From assembly GCA_024640765.1 (NCBI GenBank), contig JAHEEK010000029.1, positions 1-32,557 of the forward strand: a stretch of 32,557 nucleotides of DNA. The letters are read 5' to 3'. A program made the translations under genes and the position numbers. Position 1 is the first letter of the stretch. Each line of letters begins with the position of its first letter. The DNA comes from Nereida sp024640765. GTDB taxonomy: Bacteria; Pseudomonadota; Alphaproteobacteria; Rhodobacterales; Rhodobacteraceae. The notes beneath the pieces were generated by a model that was not told the origin of the DNA, ran no database searches, and saw only the letters and a program-made list of their open reading frames with translations. Positions 1 through 5,989 of the stretch are shown piece after piece.

Positions 1-178
1 GCTTGTTGCCCCTAGGCCTTCTTCATACCAATTGGAATTGCTGCCCTCTTCATTTACTTGCGTCCACGGGCAGGATTAGCAATCTTGCAATATGATATTG
101 GCTTTTGAGCCTATTGTATGCGTTTGAGTAAATCCTACTCCCGCAACCAACGCTAACTTAACGATTACAATGCACTAG

Positions 179-796
179 CTAGGCCCACTTGTAGTTAAAG
201 CTGACGCTGATCCGGTCTTCTTCGGACATGTTCATGGGAACTTCGTGGCGCAGCCAGCTTTCCCAAAGCAAAACATCTCCGACGGCAGGTTTGGCGTACA
301 CGAATGTCTTTAGCTCTTCCCGCGCGTCTGCGGTGCGGGGTGGTGCCGCCATCATCATCTGTGAACGCGGGTCTTCAAGTTTCAGCGCCGAAGTGTCTTC
401 GGGCATGGCCACATAGGTGGTTCCAGAAATAACCGAATGGGGGTGGATGTGGGATGTGTGGATGCCACCTTCTGGCAGGATGTTGATCCAGATGTCTTCC
501 AGCACCAATTCACGGTCACCCAAGTCAAAACACAGGTCCTTGGCAAATTCAGCTACGTGTTTATCGAGCGCGTCCACCACATCCTTGAAGATCGGAAAGC
601 GCCACGGCAAATCCGTAAGGGACGCATAGCTGGTGTAGCCTGCATAGCCGTTTTGCTCGCACCACTCTTGGCCAGCCTCATCATCTTCTGCGATGACATA
701 GCAGGATTGCTCCAACTCGGTTGGGTCAATTTTGCCATGCTGTGACAGTGCGGCTGAGTAAAGGCGGGTTGCGAAGAGCGATTTAATCTGTGTCAT
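179..796 (-). CDS. 2OG-Fe(II) oxygenase family protein
   Basis: The 205-residue protein resembles the small putative 2-oxoglutarate/Fe(II) oxygenases with a double-stranded beta-helix fold. Visible features are a His cluster (H113, H116, H118, H120) followed by an SG-TTYV strand, a distal H184 in WLRHEVP, and R195 in RISVSFN, which fits the usual distal metal His and the Arg that holds 2-oxoglutarate. Such enzymes couple oxidative decarboxylation of 2-oxoglutarate to hydroxylation of a substrate; the substrate here is unknown. The gene is transcribed away from rpmC, with 222 bases between the two starts. It lies where rplP would be expected in a standard S10 operon. No clear terminator was seen in the 178 bases downstream. 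The family call is fairly secure, the role is not. Confidence 0.82.
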   Translation of the reverse strand: MTQIKSLFATRLYSAALSQHGKIDPTELEQSCYVIAEDDEAGQEWCEQNGYAGYTSYASLTDLPWRFPIFKDVVDALDKHVAEFAKDLCFDLGDRELVLEDIWINILPEGGIHTSHIHPHSVISGTTYVAMPEDTSALKLEDPRSQMMMAAPPRTADAREELKTFVYAKPAVGDVLLWESWLRHEVPMNMSEEDRISVSFNYKWA

Positions 797-910
797 AGCG
801 CAGTCGATACCTGATCGTCTTGCGTCAAGCCAGTGTCATTGACTGTCCTGACCGTGGGGCGCGTGGTTCTTCCCTTTTGGCCCATACTGCGGGCGATAAA
901 AACAAAGGGG

Positions 911-939
911 TTGCGTGGTTTCGCTATCCCCCCTATATG
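911..939 (+). promoter_or_regulatory. putative sigma-70 promoter for rpmC operon
   Basis: TTGCGT (911-916) and TATATG (934-939) are separated by exactly 17 bases, upstream of rpmC and facing it. The -35 keeps the TTG core and the -10 matches TATAAT at four of six positions. It would give a leader of about 70 bases that contains the hairpin at 960-996. Seen by eye only. Confidence 0.5.
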
Positions 940-959
940 ACCAGCTTCTACACCCACTC

Positions 960-996
960 CACCAGAATCGGGGTGACCCTCGGGGGCCCGCTGGTG
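960..996 (+). promoter_or_regulatory. leader hairpin upstream of rpmC
   Basis: CACCAG (960-965) pairs with CTGGTG (991-996). After a 3-base bulge, CGGG (969-972) pairs with CCCG (987-990), and the loop can close further with CCC (977-979) and GGG (983-985). No U-run follows, so it is not a classical terminator. It ends nine bases before the AAAGGA ribosome binding site of rpmC and could be a protein-binding or attenuation element. Confidence 0.5.
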
Positions 997-1018
997 ATGT
1001 TGACAAAGGAATAGTCCA

Positions 1019-1225
1019 ATGGACGCTAAAGAACTCCGCGAGAAGTCGCCGGATCAGCTTCGCGAAGACCTCGCATCGCTCAAAAAAGAAAGCTTTAACC
1101 TGCGTTTTCAGCAGGCGACTGGCCAACTTGAAAACACAGCACGTATGCGCCAAGTCCGTCGTGACGCGGCACGTGTAAAAACAATTCTGAACGAAAAAGC
1201 AGCATCTGCTGCAGCGGAGGCTTAA
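1019..1225 (+). CDS. rpmC: 50S ribosomal protein L29
   Basis: L29 is a small alpha-helical protein at the polypeptide exit tunnel of the large subunit, close to the docking site for trigger factor and SRP. The 68-residue sequence has the family opening M-x-A-K-E-L-R and the central FNLRFQQATGQLEN segment, followed by an Ala-rich tail. The ATG is preceded by AAAGGA at about eight bases. rpsQ follows after three bases, and its ribosome binding site GGAGG lies inside the rpmC end, so translation is probably coupled. This is the first plus-strand gene of the cluster in the window; rplP is not directly upstream, so the gene probably starts a transcription unit from the promoter at 911-939. Confidence 0.97.
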   Translation: MDAKELREKSPDQLREDLASLKKESFNLRFQQATGQLENTARMRQVRRDAARVKTILNEKAASAAAEA

Positions 1226-1228
1226 CCT

Positions 1229-1459
1229 ATGCCCAAGCGTATCCTGCAAGGTGTTGTCACAAGCAACCAAAACGAGCAAACCGTCACTGTATCGGTTGAA
1301 CGTCGCTTCACACACCCCGTTCTGAAAAAGACCATCCGTAAGTCCAAAAAGTACCGGGCGCACGATGAGAAGAATTCTTTTAATGTTGGTGACCTCGTTC
1401 GTATTATCGAATGTGCACCGCGTTCTAAGACAAAGCGTTGGGAAGTTCTGGCAGACTAA
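1229..1459 (+). CDS. rpsQ: 30S ribosomal protein S17
   Basis: S17 binds 16S rRNA early in assembly of the small-subunit body. The 76-residue protein starts MPKRILQG and shows the OB-fold core with VTSNQNEQTVTVSVERR, the HP-KK-I-KSKKYRAHDE region and the C-terminal LVRIIECAPRSKTKRW block typical of bacterial S17. Its length is normal. It is co-directional with rpmC (3-base gap) and separated by 73 bases from rplN; that gap can form a small hairpin (TGGG 1488-1491 with CCCA 1511-1514, GGGC 1496-1499 with GCCC 1507-1510). Confidence 0.97.
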   Translation: MPKRILQGVVTSNQNEQTVTVSVERRFTHPVLKKTIRKSKKYRAHDEKNSFNVGDLVRIIECAPRSKTKRWEVLAD

Positions 1460-1532
1460 GTCAGGCTTCACAGCTTAATCGAAACCCTGGGGATAGGGCA
1501 CGCATCGCCCCCCAAAGGTCGGGAGAAACCAA

Positions 1533-1901
1533 ATGATCCAGATGCAGACCAACCTGGATGTTGCTGACAACAGCGGCGCTCGCCGTGTTCAGTGCATTAA
1601 GGTGTTGGGTGGCTCTAAGCGTAAGTACGCTTCCGTAGGTGACATTATTGTCGTCTCGGTTAAAGAAGCCATCCCGCGTGGCCGTGTGAAAAAAGGCGAC
1701 GTCCGTAAGGCCGTAGTTGTTCGCACCGCTAAAGAAGTTCGTCGCGAAGACGGCACAGCAATTCGCTTTGACCGTAACGCAGCAGTTATCCTGAACACCA
1801 ACGGTGAGCCAATCGGCACACGTATCTTCGGGCCAGTTGTTCGCGAATTGCGCGCCAAAAACTTTATGAAAATCATCTCGCTCGCGCCGGAGGTGCTGTG
1901 A
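1533..1901 (+). CDS. rplN: 50S ribosomal protein L14
   Basis: L14 is a beta-barrel protein at the subunit interface that contacts 16S rRNA in the 70S ribosome; it is also the docking point for the silencing factor RsfS. The 122-residue length is the family standard. The start MIQMQTNLDVADNSGAR and the GGSKRKYASVGDIIVVSVKEAIP and RFDRNAAVILN blocks are diagnostic. GGGAGAAACC provides the ribosome binding site. The stop is followed after one base by the rplX start, so the two genes are translationally coupled. It begins the classical spc order here. Confidence 0.98.
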   Translation: MIQMQTNLDVADNSGARRVQCIKVLGGSKRKYASVGDIIVVSVKEAIPRGRVKKGDVRKAVVVRTAKEVRREDGTAIRFDRNAAVILNTNGEPIGTRIFGPVVRELRAKNFMKIISLAPEVL

Positions 1902-1902
1902 T

Positions 1903-2214
1903 ATGGCTGCTAAGTTGAAAAAAGGTGACACTGTTATCGTGATCGCCGGAAAAGACAAAGGCAAAACAGGCACAATTCAGTCTGTCGACCCGTCAGCTGG
2001 CAAGGCTGTTGTAGAGGGCGTTAACATCGCCATCCGCCACACACGCCAATCGCAGACAAGCCAAGGTGGCCGCATTCCAAAAGCAATGCCCATCGAGCTG
2101 TCGAACCTCGCGTTTGCCGACAAGAACGGCAAAGCAACACGCGTCGGCTTCAAAATGGAAGGCGACAAGAAAGTTCGCTTCGCCAAAACCACGGGAGACG
2201 TGATTGATGCTTGA
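1903..2214 (+). CDS. rplX: 50S ribosomal protein L24
   Basis: L24 is an assembly-initiator protein that binds the 5' domain of 23S rRNA near the exit tunnel. The 103-residue protein opens with a KOW motif (KKGDTVIVIAGKDKGKTG, residues 6-23) and carries the VEGVNIAIRHTR and GGRIPKAMPIELSNL segments. The ATG lies one base after the rplN stop, and its 3' end overlaps the rplE start by eight bases. Length and order are normal for an spc operon. Confidence 0.98.
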   Translation: MAAKLKKGDTVIVIAGKDKGKTGTIQSVDPSAGKAVVEGVNIAIRHTRQSQTSQGGRIPKAMPIELSNLAFADKNGKATRVGFKMEGDKKVRFAKTTGDVIDA

Positions 2215-2770
2215 TACAGCAAACTACACACCCCGTCTGAAGTCTCTTTACAACGACACCATTCGTGCGTCGATGAAAGAAGAGTTCGGCTACAAGAACG
2301 ACATGCAGATCCCGCGTTTGGACAAAATTGTTCTGAACATCGGTGCGGGCGCTGAAAGCGTTAAAGACAGCAAGAAAGTGAAAGCGGCTCAGGAAGATCT
2401 GACTGCAATCGCTGGTCAAAAAGCTGTTGTTACAATGGCCAAGAAATCAATCGCGGGCTTCCGAGTTCGTGAAGACATGCCTCTTGGTACCAAAGTAACG
2501 TTGCGCGGCGAGCGTATGTACGAATTCCTTGATCGCTTTATCACCATCGCAATGCCTCGTATCCGCGACTTCCGCGGTATCTCGGCTAAGTCATTCGATG
2601 GCCGTGGCAACTACGCCATGGGCATGAAAGAGCACATCGTGTTCCCTGAAATCGACTTTGATAAAGTCGACGAAGTCTGGGGCATGGACATCATCATCTG
2701 CACTACCGCGCCAACGGATGCGGAAGCCAAGGCACTGTTGAAAGCTTTCAACATGCCCTTCAATTCGTAA
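2207..2770 (+). CDS. rplE: 50S ribosomal protein L5
   Basis: L5 binds 5S rRNA and forms part of the central protuberance, contacting the P-site tRNA. The 187-residue protein contains the IPRLDKIVLNIGAGA, KKSIAGFRVREDMPLG, FLDRFI-IAMPRIRDFRG and GRGNYAMGMKEHIVFPEI blocks. The ATG at 2207 is chosen over a TTG codon three bases earlier because it gives the usual MLDTANYTPRLK start and sits nine bases after GGGAG. The start overlaps the rplX stop by eight bases, which implies translational coupling. In E. coli this junction is the S8 repressor target; I did not find a convincing S8-type helix here. Confidence 0.97.
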   Translation: MLDTANYTPRLKSLYNDTIRASMKEEFGYKNDMQIPRLDKIVLNIGAGAESVKDSKKVKAAQEDLTAIAGQKAVVTMAKKSIAGFRVREDMPLGTKVTLRGERMYEFLDRFITIAMPRIRDFRGISAKSFDGRGNYAMGMKEHIVFPEIDFDKVDEVWGMDIIICTTAPTDAEAKALLKAFNMPFNS

Positions 2771-2789
2771 GCGCGGAGAGGACTGAGAT

Positions 2790-3095
2790 ATGGCTAAAAA
2801 ATCTATGATCGAACGCGAGAAAAAGCGTCAGCGCCTGGTGGAGAAATTTGCCGCTAAGCGTGTTGAGCTTAAGTCAATTGCGCGTGACGAAAGCAAGCCC
2901 ATGGAAGAGCGGTTCAAAGCACAGCTTGAGCTGGCAAAATTGCCCCGCAACTCTTCAGCTACACGCCTTCACAACCGTTGCCAACTTACAGGCCGTCCCC
3001 ACGCTTACTACCGTAAGCTTAAGGTCAGCCGTATTGCTCTTCGTGAGCTTGGCAGCCAGGGACAAATCCCTGGTATGGTCAAGTCAAGCTGGTAA
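2790..3095 (+). CDS. rpsN: 30S ribosomal protein S14
   Basis: S14 is needed for assembly of the small-subunit head. The 101-residue form is the long, zinc-independent C-minus type: only one Cys is present (in LHNRCQLTGRPH), instead of the CxxC pairs of the short zinc form. The C-terminal RKLKVSRIALRELGSQGQIPGMVKSSW segment is diagnostic. The ribosome binding site is the GGAGAGGA stretch just before the ATG. It lies 19 bases after rplE and 14 before rpsH. Confidence 0.97.
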   Translation: MAKKSMIEREKKRQRLVEKFAAKRVELKSIARDESKPMEERFKAQLELAKLPRNSSATRLHNRCQLTGRPHAYYRKLKVSRIALRELGSQGQIPGMVKSSW

Positions 3096-3109
3096 GGGAG
3101 GTTTAACAA

Positions 3110-3502
3110 ATGAACGATCCTATCGGTGATATGTTGACACGCATCCGCAATGGTCAGATGCGCGGAAAATCCACGGTTGAAACCCCTGCGTCCAAGCTCC
3201 GTGCTTGGGTTCTGGATGTACTTGCTGACGAAGGCTACATCCGCGGTTATGAAGGCAAGACTGGCATTGATGGCCACCCTGCTTTCGAAATCAGCCTGAA
3301 ATACTACGAAGGCACTCCTGTCATTCGCGAAGTGAAGCGGGTTTCTACACCTGGCCGCCGCGTTTACATGGGCGCTAATGATATCCCCACCGTCCGTCAG
3401 GGCTTGGGTGTGTCGATTGTCAGCACGTCTCGTGGCGTGATGTCGGATGCAAACGCGCGCGCAGCCAACGTCGGCGGCGAAGTGCTCTGCACAGTCTTCT
3501 AA
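3110..3502 (+). CDS. rpsH: 30S ribosomal protein S8
   Basis: S8 binds helix 21 of 16S rRNA; in E. coli it is also the translational repressor of the spc operon. The 130-residue protein shows MNDPIGDMLTRIRNGQMRGKS at the N-terminus, LKYYEGTPVIREVKRVSTPGRRVY in the middle, and the C-terminal GLGVSIVSTSRGVMSDANAR-ANVGGEVLC block that makes the RNA-binding surface. A strong AAGGGAGG ribosome binding site precedes the ATG. Whether S8 autoregulates this operon cannot be read from the sequence. Confidence 0.98.
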   Translation: MNDPIGDMLTRIRNGQMRGKSTVETPASKLRAWVLDVLADEGYIRGYEGKTGIDGHPAFEISLKYYEGTPVIREVKRVSTPGRRVYMGANDIPTVRQGLGVSIVSTSRGVMSDANARAANVGGEVLCTVF

Positions 3503-3512
3503 GGAGGAACAG

Positions 3513-4046
3513 ATGTCTCGTATTGGTAAAAAACCAGTTGCTCTGCCCTCCGGTGTAGAAGCGAAAATCGACGGTCAGACCGTTGAAGTGAAAGGCCCTA
3601 AGGGTGTCCGTTCCTTCACCGCGACTGACGATGTCACACTCGCCGTCGAAGATGGTGTTTTGTCTGTTACGCCACGCGGCCAGTCCAAGCGTGCACGTCA
3701 ACAGTGGGGCATGACCCGCACAATGGTCGCCAACCTGGTGACTGGTGTGACAGACGGCTTCAAAAAAGAGCTTGAGATCAACGGTGTTGGTTATCGTGCC
3801 GCCATGGAAGGCAAGAACATCAAACTGTCATTGGGCCTGTCCCATGACGTTGTGTTCGAAGTTCCAGATGGCGTTACAGTAACTGCCCCGAAGAACACAC
3901 AGCTCATTGTGGAAGGTATCGACGAACAACAGGTCGGTCAGGTTGCGGCAAACATCCGCGCTTGGCGTAAGCCCGAGCCTTATAAAGGCAAGGGGATCAA
4001 GTATGTCGACGAATATATCTTCCGCAAAGAAGGTAAGAAGAAGTAA
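3513..4046 (+). CDS. rplF: 50S ribosomal protein L6
   Basis: L6 sits at the base of the L7/L12 stalk near the sarcin-ricin loop and the factor-binding centre. The 177-residue protein starts MSRIGKKPVALPSGV and has the two-domain pattern, including the C-terminal signature NIRAWRKPEPYKGKGIKY. The ATG at 3513 follows AAGGAGGAAC, a near-perfect ribosome binding site; earlier in-frame codons lie inside rpsH and are not needed. The gap from rpsH is ten bases and that to rplR twelve. Confidence 0.98.
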   Translation: MSRIGKKPVALPSGVEAKIDGQTVEVKGPKGVRSFTATDDVTLAVEDGVLSVTPRGQSKRARQQWGMTRTMVANLVTGVTDGFKKELEINGVGYRAAMEGKNIKLSLGLSHDVVFEVPDGVTVTAPKNTQLIVEGIDEQQVGQVAANIRAWRKPEPYKGKGIKYVDEYIFRKEGKKK

Positions 4047-4058
4047 GGAACCGCAGCT

Positions 4059-4418
4059 ATGGCTAACAGTAAAAGAACTCTGTTCCTTAAGCGCCGCCTG
4101 CGCGTTCGGAACAAACTTCGCAAGGTGAATGCAGGACGTATGCGTTTGTCCGTTCACCGTTCAAACAAAAACATCAGCGTACAGCTGATCGACGACGTAG
4201 CTGGTAAAACAGTTGCCTCAGCTTCCTCAATGGAGAAAGACTTGGGCGTCGTAGGTCAGAACAACATCGCAGCAGCAACGAAAGTTGGCGCAGTGATCGC
4301 GGAACGTGCGAAAAAAGCCGGTGTCGAAGCAGCATACTTCGATCGTGGCGGTTTCCTCTTTCACGGGAAAGTAAAGGCTTTAGCCGATGCTGCTCGTGAA
4401 GGTGGTCTGAAGATCTAA
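4059..4418 (+). CDS. rplR: 50S ribosomal protein L18
   Basis: L18 binds 5S rRNA together with L5 and attaches it to the central protuberance. The 119-residue protein has a basic N-terminus (KRTLFLKRRLRVRNKLRK), the RLSVHRSNKNISVQLIDD strand pair and the C-terminal YFDRGGFLFHGKVKALADAAREGGLKI block. The ATG follows AAGGAA. Length and order are typical; it is twelve bases from rplF and eleven from rpsE. Confidence 0.98.
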   Translation: MANSKRTLFLKRRLRVRNKLRKVNAGRMRLSVHRSNKNISVQLIDDVAGKTVASASSMEKDLGVVGQNNIAAATKVGAVIAERAKKAGVEAAYFDRGGFLFHGKVKALADAAREGGLKI

Positions 4419-4429
4419 GGAGACGGAAA

Positions 4430-4999
4430 ATGGCAGAACGTGAAAACCGTCGGGGTAAAGGTCGCGATCGCGAAGAGACCCCTGAATTCGCCGACCGTCT
4501 GGTGGCGATCAACCGTGTGTCGAAAACTGTTAAGGGTGGTAAGCGCTTTGGCTTTGCCGCACTCGTAGTTGTCGGCGATCAGAAAGGCCGTGTTGGCTTC
4601 GGTAAAGGTAAAGCGAAAGAGGTCCCTGAGGCCATTCGCAAAGCCACCGAGCAAGCAAAGCGTCAGATGATCCGTGTGCCTCTTCGCGAGGGCCGCACAT
4701 TGCACCACGATATGGCTGGCCGTCACGGCGCAGGCAAAGTTGTAATGCGTACCGCCCCAACGGGTACTGGTATCATTGCTGGTGGTCCAATGCGTGCTGT
4801 GTTCGAGATGTTAGGTGTTCAGGACGTGGTTGCTAAGTCAATCGGTTCACAGAACCCTTACAACATGATCCGCGCTACGTTGGATGGCCTCACCAAGGAA
4901 AGCAGCCCCCGTCAGGTGGCACAGCGCCGTGGTAAGAAAGTTGCTGACATCCTGCCCAAAACTGACGCTCCAGCGCCTGCCGCTGAAGCCGAAGCTTAA
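4430..4999 (+). CDS. rpsE: 30S ribosomal protein S5
   Basis: S5 lines the mRNA entry path and affects decoding fidelity; spectinomycin resistance changes map to its N-terminal loop. The 189-residue protein shows an N-terminal dsRNA-binding fold with RVSKTVKGGKRFGFAALVV and GDQKGRVGFGKGKAKEVPEAI, and the C-terminal TGTGIIAGGPMRAVFEMLGV and KSIGSQNPYNMIRATLDGL blocks. It ends in a short Ala/Pro/Glu-rich extension (PAPAAEAEA), a feature also seen at the ends of L15, L17 and L29 in this window. The AAGGAG ribosome binding site is well placed. Confidence 0.98.
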   Translation: MAERENRRGKGRDREETPEFADRLVAINRVSKTVKGGKRFGFAALVVVGDQKGRVGFGKGKAKEVPEAIRKATEQAKRQMIRVPLREGRTLHHDMAGRHGAGKVVMRTAPTGTGIIAGGPMRAVFEMLGVQDVVAKSIGSQNPYNMIRATLDGLTKESSPRQVAQRRGKKVADILPKTDAPAPAAEAEA

Positions 5000-5011
5000 G
5001 GAGACTGACCA

Positions 5012-5200
5012 ATGGCTAAAACCATCGTTGTTAAGCAAATCGGTTCACCCATTCGCCGCCCTGAAAAGCAGCGTAAGACTTTGATCGGTCTGGGCCTGAA
5101 CAAAATGCACAAAACCCGTGAGCTAGAAGACACACCATCCGTTCGCGGCATGGTTAATTCTATCTCTCACATGGTTGAGATTATCGAAGAAAAAGGCTGA
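5012..5200 (+). CDS. rpmD: 50S ribosomal protein L30
   Basis: L30 is a small peripheral protein of the large subunit. The 62-residue sequence has VVKQIGSPIRRPEKQRKTLIGLGLNKMHKTRELEDTPSVRGM split over the usual alpha-beta pattern, which identifies it. TAAGGAGAC precedes the ATG. In many bacteria rplO follows immediately; here the gene is closed by a strong terminator at 5224-5251, so it is probably the last gene of the first transcription unit. Confidence 0.97.
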   Translation: MAKTIVVKQIGSPIRRPEKQRKTLIGLGLNKMHKTRELEDTPSVRGMVNSISHMVEIIEEKG

Positions 5201-5223
5201 GCTTCGGCTTAGTTGACAGATTT

Positions 5224-5251
5224 GCGCCTCGCATTCGTGCGGGGCGCTTTT
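5224..5251 (+). terminator. rho-independent terminator after rpmD
   Basis: A 10-bp stem (5224-5233 with 5238-5247, one G-U pair) closed by a TTCG tetraloop is followed by TTTT and, after CG, TTT. This is a textbook terminator in the middle of what is usually one spc operon. Confidence 0.88.
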
Positions 5252-5280
5252 CGTTTGGCGTAATTGATGCGTGCAGCACC

Positions 5281-5309
5281 TTGATCCAAGGGCGTTGCGG
5301 GTCTATACG
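5281..5309 (+). promoter_or_regulatory. putative promoter for rplO-secY
   Basis: TTGATC (5281-5286) and TATACG (5304-5309) are spaced by exactly 17 bases, right after the rpmD terminator and about 95 bases before rplO. The position fits a fresh start for the second half of the spc operon. By-eye prediction. Confidence 0.5.
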
Positions 5310-5355
5310 CCGCCAGTGGGCATCCATTGGGTATCCCGAATCATTTTAACGCCGT

Positions 5356-5381
5356 GTCCCTCCCGTTCGCTTCGGGGAGAC
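5356..5381 (+). promoter_or_regulatory. leader hairpin upstream of rplO
   Basis: GTC (5356-5358) and TCCC (5361-5364) pair with GAC (5379-5381) and GGGA (5375-5378), with a CC bulge. The hairpin ends shortly before the AAAGGAGAA ribosome binding site of rplO. It has no U-run and may be a structured leader. Confidence 0.35.
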
Positions 5382-5403
5382 CGTCCGGCAAAGGAGAAGC
5401 GAT

Positions 5404-5883
5404 ATGAAACTCAACGAACTACACGACAATCCCGGTGCAACCAAAAAACGCAAGCGCGTTGGTCGTGGTCCGGGTTCCGGCACTGGTAAGACTGGTGGCC
5501 GTGGTATCAAAGGTCAAAAGTCCCGTTCGGGTGTTGCGATCAAAGGTTTTGAAGGCGGGCAGATGCCCCTCTACCAACGCCTTCCAAAGCGTGGCTTCAA
5601 CAAACCGAACCGCAAGAAATTTGCAGTCATCAACCTTGGCTTGATCCAGAAGTTCATCGACGCAGGTGTTCTGGAAGCCGGCAAAATCACTGAAGATACA
5701 CTGGTATCTACAGGTGTTGTGCGCCGCAAGCTGGACGGTATTCGCATTCTCGCCAAAGGCGAAGTAACAGCGAAAATTACTGCTGAAGTAACTGGCGCAT
5801 CAGCTGGGGCGATCGCCGCTGTTGAAAAAGCCGGCGGTAAATTGACCGTTACTGGCCCAGCAAAAGAAGCGGCCGCTGAATAA
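5404..5883 (+). CDS. rplO: 50S ribosomal protein L15
   Basis: L15 is a late-assembly protein that reaches deep into 23S rRNA with a basic N-terminal extension. The 159-residue sequence opens MKLNELHDNPGATKKRKRVGRGPGSG-GKT-GRG-KGQKSRSG, followed by GFEGGQMPLYQRLPKRGF, both diagnostic. The C-terminus is Ala-rich (AKEAAAE). The ribosome binding site AAAGGAGAA is strong. It is separated from rpmD by 203 bases that contain a terminator, a promoter-like element and a leader hairpin, so it probably starts its own transcription unit with secY. Confidence 0.98.
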   Translation: MKLNELHDNPGATKKRKRVGRGPGSGTGKTGGRGIKGQKSRSGVAIKGFEGGQMPLYQRLPKRGFNKPNRKKFAVINLGLIQKFIDAGVLEAGKITEDTLVSTGVVRRKLDGIRILAKGEVTAKITAEVTGASAGAIAAVEKAGGKLTVTGPAKEAAAE

Positions 5884-5934
5884 GAGGTTGTTAGGGGCGC
5901 TTACGCCCCTTACATAACGCTTTAAGTTTTCCAA

Positions 5935-5965
5935 GCGCCGCCAACGGGAAGCCGTCTGGCGGCGC
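5935..5965 (+). promoter_or_regulatory. strong hairpin upstream of secY
   Basis: GCGCCGCCA (5935-5943) pairs perfectly with TGGCGGCGC (5957-5965), and inside it ACGG (5944-5947) pairs with CCGT (5952-5955) around a GAAG loop, with one bulged C. No U-run follows (ATTTGATT). A second, shorter hairpin (AGGGGCG 5893-5899 with CGCCCCT 5904-5910) lies just upstream. They may act as mRNA processing or stability elements between rplO and secY. Confidence 0.5.
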
Positions 5966-5989
5966 ATTTGATTAAAAGAGACGATTGAT

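Noticed and set aside
836..1471. Long minus-strand open frame opposite rpmC-rpsQ
   Set aside because: It is antisense to two certain ribosomal protein genes and has no recognisable protein features.
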